A stretch of 8,257 nucleotides of DNA from an uncultured Thiomonas sp. Lineage in GTDB: Bacteria > Pseudomonadota > Gammaproteobacteria > Burkholderiales > Burkholderiaceae_C. The notes under the pieces are model-generated. The model was not told where the DNA came from. It made no database searches and saw nothing but the letters and a program-made list of their open reading frames with translations. This document shows positions 1 through 4,027 of the stretch, piece by piece. The stretch's first letter is position 1. Each line of letters opens with the position of its first letter. The DNA is taken from assembly GCA_937927695.1 (NCBI GenBank), contig CALBRU010000277.1, positions 1-8,257 of the forward strand. Reading direction: 5' to 3'. The translations under genes and the position numbers were made by a program.

Positions 1-1349
1 GCTTTGTAGGCCATAGCCAGCAGCGCGCCCTCGGTGGGATCGCCGACGAGTTGCCATTGCTGCTGCGCATCTTGCTGCAATTGCGCGTCGTTGCACAGCA
101 AGGCGCAGGTGGCGAGCGCCTGCAGCGCGTCATGCTGCGCCGGATGGATCGGCTTGCCCGCGGAAGTGAACACGCCAGTCGGCGCGTAGCCCGCGCCGCT
201 GACGGCGAGTTCGCATCCCGTCAGCATGACCCGCACCGCGGTCATTTCGTTGCGGGTGAGGGTGCCGGTTTTGTCGGTGCAGATCACCGTGACCGAGCCC
301 AGGGTTTCGACTGCGGGAAGGCGACGCAGCACGGCGCGCTGACGCGCCATATTGCGCGTGCCGATGGCCAGCACGATGGTGACGATGGCCGGCAGGCCCT
401 CGGGAATCGCCGCAACCGCGAGCCCGACCACGGCGAGAAACACGTCGAACATGGGCATGTGCCGAATGGCAATCCCAAAGGCGAAGGTCAGGGCGCTCAG
501 TAACAGAATGACCCAGGTGATCTGCCGCGAAAAGCGGCTGAGGCGGCGCGTCAGCGGGGTTTCCAGCGCGGCGGCCTCGCGCACCATGTCGCCGATGCGG
601 CCGATTTCCGTCGTGCGCCCGGTTTCCACCACCACACCCCGCCCCTGGCCGTAGCGCACTACGGTTCCGGCGTAGGCCATGCAGCGGCGTTCCGCCACGG
701 GCGTTGCCTGGTCCACTGCGGCGGTGTCCTTCTCAGTGGCCACTGATTCGCCGGTCAGCGCAGATTCGTCGATGCGCAGGTTTTTGACATGCAGCAAGCG
801 CAAGTCGGCTGGAACGCGGGCGCCGGATTCCAGCAGTACCAGGTCACCGGGCACCAACTCTGACGCATCGCACTCGGCATACACCCCGTCGCGCAGCACG
901 GTGGCCCGGCTGGCGAGCATGGCGCGCACCGCGGCCAGCGCTTGCTCAGCCTTTCCCTCCTGCACAAAGCCGATCACGGCGTTGATCAGCACCACGCCGT
1001 AGATGACCGCCGTGTCCACATAGTCGCGCAGCAGCAAAGTGACCCACCCTGCGGCGAGCAACACATAAATTAGCGGATTATGAAATTGCAGTGCGAAGCG
1101 GAGCAAAGGGCCGCGCCGGGGCGGAGCGGGCAGGCTATTGGGGCCCTGCTCGCGCAGGCGGCGCCTGGCTTCGTCCGCGCTCAGGCCGCGCTGCGCATCG
1201 CTTTGCAAGGCGGCCAGCGCGTCAGTCGCTTCGCGGCCATGCCAGAGAGCGCCCCCAGGCCGCCGCTTTGCAGCGGCCGTCCCACGAGGGAGATGAGAAA
1301 ACTTGGGGCGGCCCGGCGTTTTCTCATGAGGTTGTTCGGGAAGGGGCAC
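1..1349 (-). CDS. P2-type cation-transporting ATPase, partial (C-terminus beyond window edge)
   Basis: An inner-membrane pump that uses ATP and an aspartyl-phosphate intermediate to move a cation. The minus strand stays open from about 1387 to the left edge. With a GTG start at 1349, 449 residues are visible of a family usually near 900. Seen in order: an N-terminal cation-ATPase domain (about residues 36-85), a first membrane hairpin (about 90-130), the actuator loop with TGES (199-202; bases 744-755), the PEGLP motif of transmembrane helix 4 (316-320), the phosphorylation site CTDKTGTLT with catalytic Asp359 (bases 273-275), and the beginning of the nucleotide-binding domain with GDPTEGALL near the edge. 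PEGLP and the absence of a CPC metal-binding motif point to the P2 (Ca2+/Na+-type, CtpF/PacL-like) group rather than P1B heavy-metal pumps. The ion is not determinable because helices 5-6 are missing. The start is uncertain: no ATG lies upstream of the conserved part, and neither GTG 1349 nor TTG 1379 has a clear ribosome binding site. Confidence 0.93.
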   Translation of the reverse strand, partial: MPLPEQPHEKTPGRPKFSHLPRGTAAAKRRPGGALWHGREATDALAALQSDAQRGLSADEARRRLREQGPNSLPAPPRRGPLLRFALQFHNPLIYVLLAAGWVTLLLRDYVDTAVIYGVVLINAVIGFVQEGKAEQALAAVRAMLASRATVLRDGVYAECDASELVPGDLVLLESGARVPADLRLLHVKNLRIDESALTGESVATEKDTAAVDQATPVAERRCMAYAGTVVRYGQGRGVVVETGRTTEIGRIGDMVREAAALETPLTRRLSRFSRQITWVILLLSALTFAFGIAIRHMPMFDVFLAVVGLAVAAIPEGLPAIVTIVLAIGTRNMARQRAVLRRLPAVETLGSVTVICTDKTGTLTRNEMTAVRVMLTGCELAVSGAGYAPTGVFTSAGKPIHPAQHDALQALATCALLCNDAQLQQDAQQQWQLVGDPTEGALLAMAYK

Positions 1350-1519
1350 GGGGCGCTTGCTGATAGCCGGAATGCGCAAAGATTAGCAGCGCATGTTCTG
1401 GGTTTGGATGACACGGCGCATACCTCTGCAAGCACCTTGTCACATCTTCTCACCGCTACCGGCTTGCAGTCGCAGCACAATCAAAAAACGCAACTGCGCA
1501 ACCGCGCGAGGAGACAACG
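1350..1519. promoter_or_regulatory. Divergent intergenic region between the ATPase and the cytochrome operon
   Basis: These 170 bases separate two divergently transcribed units, so promoters in both directions should lie here. I see TTGTCA (1438-1443) as a possible -35 box for the cytochrome operon, but no convincing -10 box at the right distance. No strong operator-like inverted repeat is apparent. The part nearest the cytochrome gene ends in a good ribosome binding site. The regulatory assignment comes from gene orientation, not from recognised motifs. Confidence 0.4.
1508..1514 (+). promoter_or_regulatory. Ribosome binding site of the first cytochrome gene
   Basis: GAGGAGA lies 5 bases before the ATG at 1520. 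It is strongly complementary to the 16S rRNA 3' end and fixes the start of the first cytochrome gene. Confidence 0.8.
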
Positions 1520-2029
1520 ATGTTCCAACTGAAGCGTTCATCAAAATCGCTCATTCCCGCACTCTGCATGACCGCCTTGGCGCTGTCAGCAGGCTCGGCC
1601 TTTGCCGCGACCGCACCGGCAGGCAAGTTCACCGCCACGGCCAAAGTCTCGTCGATCGACGAGGCCGCAGCGCAAGGCGCGCAAATTTTCGCCAATGACA
1701 CCTTTGGCACCAAGCAGACGTGGGTGCCGGCCAACGCCTTCAACAGTCATCTCATGACCTGTGCCGCCTGCCACACAGACGGCGGCAAGACCGAGGGCAC
1801 AACCCCGGCGGGCGCCCATCTGCCCAGTCTGATCGGCGCAGCGGCCAAGTATCCGAAGTTCAAGGCCAAGAAACACGCCGTCTACACCCTGGAGCGGCAG
1901 ATTGTGCATTGCGTGCGCGCCGGCATCGTCGGCAAGCCACCGGCGTATAACAGCCCGGAAATGATCGACCTCGTGGCCTATCTCACCCAGATCTCCAAGG
2001 GCGCCACCATGGGGCAGCAATTCAAGTGA
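1520..2029 (+). CDS. Secreted monohaem cytochrome c, TsdA/SoxA-like with predicted His/Cys haem ligation
   Basis: Probable periplasmic electron-transfer or sulfur-oxidising haem protein of 169 residues. Residues 1-30 form a Sec signal peptide: a basic start, a hydrophobic core and cleavage near SAFAA. The haem-binding motif is C81-AAC84-H85, so His85 is the proximal ligand. The rest resembles the catalytic haem domain shared by thiosulfate dehydrogenase (TsdA) and SoxA: an FGxxxW-like segment before the haem, a LERQIVHC block with Cys131, then GKPP, NSPEM and a DLVAYL...SKG helix. In TsdA and SoxA the cysteine after the conserved LExxI block is the distal haem ligand, and here it lies 46 residues after the CXXCH histidine, close to the TsdA spacing as I recall it. 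TsdA normally has two haem domains in about 270 residues, whereas this chain has only the first. It overlaps the downstream cytochrome gene by 4 bases (GTGA), so the products probably act together. Family membership is moderately sure; thiosulfate as substrate is inference. Confidence 0.88.
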   Translation: MFQLKRSSKSLIPALCMTALALSAGSAFAATAPAGKFTATAKVSSIDEAAAQGAQIFANDTFGTKQTWVPANAFNSHLMTCAACHTDGGKTEGTTPAGAHLPSLIGAAAKYPKFKAKKHAVYTLERQIVHCVRAGIVGKPPAYNSPEMIDLVAYLTQISKGATMGQQFK

Positions 2030-2373
2030 TTGGGCTGCGTCAAATCGTCATCGGCGGCGCGCTCGCTTGGGGAGCGGTTGCCGTTGCGTGGGCCGCCTCC
2101 GCTTCCGATATGCAAAAACTGGCCGAGTCGCAGGGTTGCTTTGCCTGCCACGCCATCAACCACAAGAAGGTCGGGCCGGCTTACACCGCAGTGGCGCAGC
2201 GCTATGCCCGCAATCCCAATGCCGCCGCCATACTGCAGGATGCCATCCTCAATGGACATCAAGGCACATGGGGAGTCATACCCATGCCGGCGTATGCGCC
2301 GGATGGCTACCTGAATCCGCACCAGGCGCTTGATCTGGCGAAGTGGATTCTGAGCCTGAAACCCAAGCCCTGA
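2026..2373 (+). CDS. Small secreted class I cytochrome c (His/Met monohaem)
   Basis: A 115-residue periplasmic electron carrier, probably the electron acceptor or second haem subunit for the cytochrome encoded just upstream. It starts with GTG at 2026, overlapping the upstream TGA in the arrangement GTGA, which suggests translational coupling. Residues 1-26 form a signal peptide with a hydrophobic, Ala- and Trp-rich core ending near ASA. The haem motif is C38-FAC41-H42, followed by HKKVGPAY (the conserved GP loop). The distal ligand is Met87 within VIPMP, and a C-terminal helix (LDLAKWIL) packs on the N-terminal helix as in c551/c8-type class I cytochromes. After signal removal about 89 residues remain, a normal size. 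It could equally be a general carrier delivering electrons to a terminal oxidase. The class I assignment is firm; the partnership is inferred from the overlap. Confidence 0.93.
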   Translation: MIGLRQIVIGGALAWGAVAVAWAASASDMQKLAESQGCFACHAINHKKVGPAYTAVAQRYARNPNAAAILQDAILNGHQGTWGVIPMPAYAPDGYLNPHQALDLAKWILSLKPKP

Positions 2374-2375
2374 GG

Positions 2376-2408
2376 CGCGCGAGTAGCCGCGCGTGGCGCT
2401 TATTTTTT
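2376..2408 (+). terminator. Possible rho-independent terminator after the cytochrome operon
   Basis: CGCGCG (2376-2381) can pair with CGCGCG (2388-2393) across a 6-base loop. A run of six T (2403-2408) follows, about nine bases after the stem. It sits directly after the stop of the second cytochrome. The distance from stem to T-run is longer than ideal, and the T-run overlaps the end of the opposite-strand small gene, so this is only a candidate. Confidence 0.35.
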
Positions 2409-2537
2409 CTTGTGGCGATCTGGCACGAAGGTGACGATTTCCGGCCGCACCGCATCTGGCGAAATCGGTTTGGCCGGAGACTTGTCCGCCTTGGGTTTTT
2501 TGACTTCCTTGTTCGTCCGTTGCTGACCTTTTGCCAT
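2400..2537 (-). CDS. Small basic conserved hypothetical protein (45 aa)
   Basis: A 45-residue, Lys/Arg-rich protein beginning MAKGQQRTNKEVKKPK and ending in a run of lysines before TAA. The start ATG (2535-2537) is preceded by an AAGGAG ribosome binding site (2545-2550 on the plus strand) at good spacing, strong support for such a short gene. The MAKGQ-R-N-E-KKPK beginning matches, from memory, a small uncharacterised protein common in Proteobacteria. The composition (about one third Lys/Arg, no hydrophobic segment, proline-rich middle) suggests a disordered nucleic-acid- or ribosome-associated protein, but no function is known to me. It lies downstream of the cold-shock gene on the same strand, with a strong terminator between them. 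It is therefore probably expressed by read-through or from its own promoter in 2551-2577. Confidence 0.8.
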   Translation of the reverse strand: MAKGQQRTNKEVKKPKADKSPAKPISPDAVRPEIVTFVPDRHKKK

Positions 2538-2544
2538 GATGACG

Positions 2545-2550
2545 CTCCTT
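2545..2550 (-). promoter_or_regulatory. Ribosome binding site of the small basic protein gene
   Basis: On the minus strand this reads AAGGAG, seven bases before the ATG at 2537. It is the main evidence, with the family-like N-terminus, that the 45-codon frame is translated. Confidence 0.75.
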
Positions 2551-2577
2551 GTTGTGTGCATTGTCCCGAATCGGGAA

Positions 2578-2609
2578 TAAAAAAACCGCAGCCGAGGCTG
2601 CGGTTTTTT
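2578..2609 (-). terminator. Rho-independent terminator downstream of the cold-shock gene
   Basis: CCGCAGCC (2586-2593) pairs perfectly with GGCTGCGG (2596-2603). The stem is extended by A-T pairs on both sides (A-run 2578-2585, T-run 2604-2609). On the minus strand the GC stem is followed by a long T-run, the classical form, about 35 bases after the cold-shock stop codon. Because A- and T-runs flank the stem symmetrically it can work in both directions and could also stop transcripts from the cytochrome operon. Confidence 0.9.
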
Positions 2610-2638
2610 GTTTGAGCCCTTGCGGGATCAGATCATGA

Positions 2639-2848
2639 TCACAGCGGCGTCACGTTCGAAGCCTGCAGGCCTTTGGGGCCTTGCTTGACTTCGAATTGCA
2701 CGCGCTGGTTTTCTGCCAGGGTCTTGAAACCATTGCCTTGAATTTCGCTGAAATGCACGAACAGGTCGGCATCGCCGCCGTCCTGGGCGATGAAGCCAAA
2801 GCCCTTGCTTTCGTTAAACCATTTGACAGCGCCAGTTTGCATAGCCAT
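2639..2848 (-). CDS. cspA: CspA-family cold-shock protein (RNA chaperone)
   Basis: A 69-residue single cold-shock domain that binds single-stranded RNA and DNA in the cytoplasm and melts RNA secondary structure. The ribonucleoprotein motifs are intact: KGFGFI at residues 15-20 (RNP1) and LFVHF at 29-33 (RNP2). The typical GAVKWFN start (6-12) and the C-terminal KGLQASNV block are also present. Length is normal for the family. The ATG at 2848 is preceded at 7 bases by AGGA (2856-2859). A second ATG two codons later is possible but has poorer spacing. The gene is followed by a strong terminator. Upstream lies a noncoding stretch of about 285 bases, room for the long 5' leader usual for cold-inducible csp genes. 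Which paralogue it is, and whether it is cold-induced, cannot be read from the sequence; the symbol is used in the family sense. Confidence 0.96.
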   Translation of the reverse strand: MAMQTGAVKWFNESKGFGFIAQDGGDADLFVHFSEIQGNGFKTLAENQRVQFEVKQGPKGLQASNVTPL

Positions 2849-3097
2849 TTTGAGTTCCTAAAAAAAGTGAATGAGCTGCGCAGCAACATGCCAGCGCAGT
2901 GCAGAAACACGCCAGAAATCACTTGGGGAATTCAATCAGGCCGCAAACCGCTGCAAAACAGACGGATTGGGTTTCGACGATCTTCTTCAAAACGACCTAC
3001 TTTTGCGTTTACTACTTTGATGATGTTAATCGATTTTCCGTCCGCGTGCACGGTTGAAGAGGAGCGTGGTGCAAAATGCAGTGCCTGGCTGCAATCA

Positions 3098-3121
3098 GTG
3101 TGGCAAAAAGTGTGGCAAAAA
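3098..3121. repeat. Perfect 12-bp tandem duplication (GTGTGGCAAAAA x2)
   Basis: Two identical adjacent copies of GTGTGGCAAAAA (3098-3109 and 3110-3121). The second copy ends three bases before the GGAG ribosome binding site of the peptidase gene. It therefore lies in the promoter or leader region if translation begins at 3135. If translation began at TTG 3054, it would encode a CGKK repeat. Confidence 0.85.
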
Positions 3122-3123
3122 CC

Positions 3124-3127
3124 GGAG
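3124..3127 (+). promoter_or_regulatory. Ribosome binding site deciding the peptidase start
   Basis: GGAG lies 7 bases before TTG 3135. The alternative in-frame start TTG 3054 has no such site, so this favours the shorter protein. Confidence 0.55.
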
Positions 3128-3134
3128 CATCCCC

Positions 3135-3938
3135 TTGATCGAACCCTTGCTTCTCACCACGGCGCGCGTATCAACATTCAACAATGACCAAGCGTTGACT
3201 GGAGCGAGCGGCTTTTTCTTTTTGCGTGATGAGCGGCTGTTCCTGGTGACGAGCCGCCATGTGGTGATCGATGTCCCGAGCGGGCACCACCCCAACCGCA
3301 TCGAAATCGAGTTGCATACCGACGAAGACAACCTCACACAACATACGGCACTGTCGGTGCTGCTCTACCGTGACGGAAAAAGCGTCTGGCATCAAGGCAA
3401 GGATCCGGGTGGGGAGATCGATGTGGCAGTCATCGAGCTGGATCGCAGCGTCATGCCCGAGTCTTTGGCGATTCGCTATTTCACCCCGGCGCATCTGCAA
3501 AGCTCGCTTGACGATGTGGAGGTGGGGACCTCTCTGCTCGTAGTGGGCTTTCCGCTCGGTTTTCACGATACGCTGCATCACTTGCCTGTGGTGCGTCAGG
3601 CGGTGATTGCCTCGTCATTCGGTCTGCGTTTTCAGGGGCAGGGTTACTTCCTCACCGACGCGCGCACGCACCGCGGAACCAGTGGTGCGCCCGTGGTGAT
3701 GCGCAGCGCGGAATCGCGCGATGATCTGCCCTGGAAACTGCTGGGCGTGCATTCCGCGCGGATCGATATGGGCGGGCGTGATTTGCAGCGCGATGAATCG
3801 CTTGGACTGAACTGCGCCTGGTACGCGGATATTTTGCTGACCCTTACGGCGGCTGCGGCAAAAAAAGTCCCCGAAGTCGGCGATTCAGGGAGCAAAGGCG
3901 CCGCTGCCGCCAGACCAGAAGTGCGTATCGGTCGGTAG
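3135..3938 (+). CDS. Trypsin-like serine peptidase without signal peptide
   Basis: A chymotrypsin-fold (S1-like) peptidase of 267 residues that should cleave peptide bonds by a His/Asp/Ser triad. Residues readable as the triad are His42 in VTSRHVV, Asp96 in EIDVAVIELD and Ser183 in RGTSGAP, each in the usual local context (SGAP instead of the common SGGP). The N-terminal beta strands (TGASGFFF, LFLVTSRH) and GFPLGFHD fit the fold. No signal peptide or membrane segment precedes the domain, so the protein is probably cytoplasmic, unusual for a trypsin-like enzyme. The Ala/Lys/Gly-rich tail after about residue 238 looks disordered. I chose TTG 3135 because of the GGAG before it and because the fold begins a few residues later; TTG 3054 would add 27 residues including a CGKK repeat. 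Neighbours give no clue to its substrate. Peptidase family is firm; role unknown. Confidence 0.87.
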   Translation: MIEPLLLTTARVSTFNNDQALTGASGFFFLRDERLFLVTSRHVVIDVPSGHHPNRIEIELHTDEDNLTQHTALSVLLYRDGKSVWHQGKDPGGEIDVAVIELDRSVMPESLAIRYFTPAHLQSSLDDVEVGTSLLVVGFPLGFHDTLHHLPVVRQAVIASSFGLRFQGQGYFLTDARTHRGTSGAPVVMRSAESRDDLPWKLLGVHSARIDMGGRDLQRDESLGLNCAWYADILLTLTAAAAKKVPEVGDSGSKGAAAARPEVRIGR

Positions 3939-3951
3939 TTTCCCGCCAATT

Positions 3952-3979
3952 TGTCCCCGCCTGCGTGTCCCCGCTTGCG
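3952..3979. repeat. 14-bp tandem repeat, 13 of 14 identical, after the peptidase gene
   Basis: Two adjacent copies, TGTCCCCGCCTGCG (3952-3965) and TGTCCCCGCTTGCG (3966-3979), differ at one base. They lie in the 89-base gap between the peptidase stop and the antiporter start. Confidence 0.75.
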
Positions 3980-3986
3980 CGACGCG

Positions 3987-4001
3987 GACAGGGAACCTGT
4001 C
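3987..4001. other. Short perfect inverted repeat GACAGG-GAA-CCTGTC
   Basis: Six-base arms (3987-3992 and 3996-4001) flank a 3-base loop. There is no T-run after it, so it is not a typical terminator. It sits about 27 bases before the antiporter start and could be an operator half-site pair or a leader hairpin. Chance occurrence is also possible. Confidence 0.35.
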
Positions 4002-4007
4002 GGACTT

Positions 4008-4013
4008 GGGGAG
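4008..4013 (+). promoter_or_regulatory. GGGGAG ribosome binding site before the antiporter gene
   Basis: GGGGAG is 7 bases before ATG 4021, which is out of frame with the antiporter, and 14 bases before the in-frame ATG 4028. The next in-frame start, ATG 4076, has no visible site. The spacing leaves the true antiporter start unsettled. Confidence 0.4.
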
Positions 4014-4027
4014 CGTCGGCATGACTT

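Larger units (their letters stand above)
2849..3134. promoter_or_regulatory. Divergent intergenic region: csp leader and peptidase promoter region
   Basis: This 286-base gap between the divergent cold-shock and peptidase genes is richer in A and T than its surroundings, mainly from 2985 to 3035. It should hold the csp promoter and 5' leader on the minus strand and the peptidase promoter on the plus strand. I could not identify -35/-10 pairs with confidence. It also contains a perfect 12-bp tandem duplication (3098-3121), a 10-bp palindrome GCTGCGCAGC (2875-2884) and an open frame of 39 codons on the minus strand (2932-3051, GTG start, no ribosome binding site) that I do not accept as a gene. 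Confidence 0.5.

Noticed and set aside
1091..1532. Plus-strand frames opposite the ATPase N-terminus
   Set aside because: The minus strand encodes a continuous P-type ATPase there. The plus frames are antisense, with no ribosome binding site or recognisable domain.
2875..2884. GCTGCGCAGC palindrome followed on the minus strand by a T-run, as a terminator or attenuator ahead of csp
   Set aside because: A contiguous palindrome leaves only three or four base pairs once a loop is allowed, and the T-run is eight bases away, so a stable terminator is unlikely.
2932..3051. 39-codon minus-strand frame (GTG start) upstream of csp
   Set aside because: No ribosome binding site, non-ATG start and no recognised family. 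Kept only as a remark on the csp leader.
2681..3187. 168-codon plus-strand frame across the cold-shock gene and its leader
   Set aside because: Its first part is the exact antisense of csp. The rest crosses the intergenic region without domain-like sequence or a ribosome binding site at its start.
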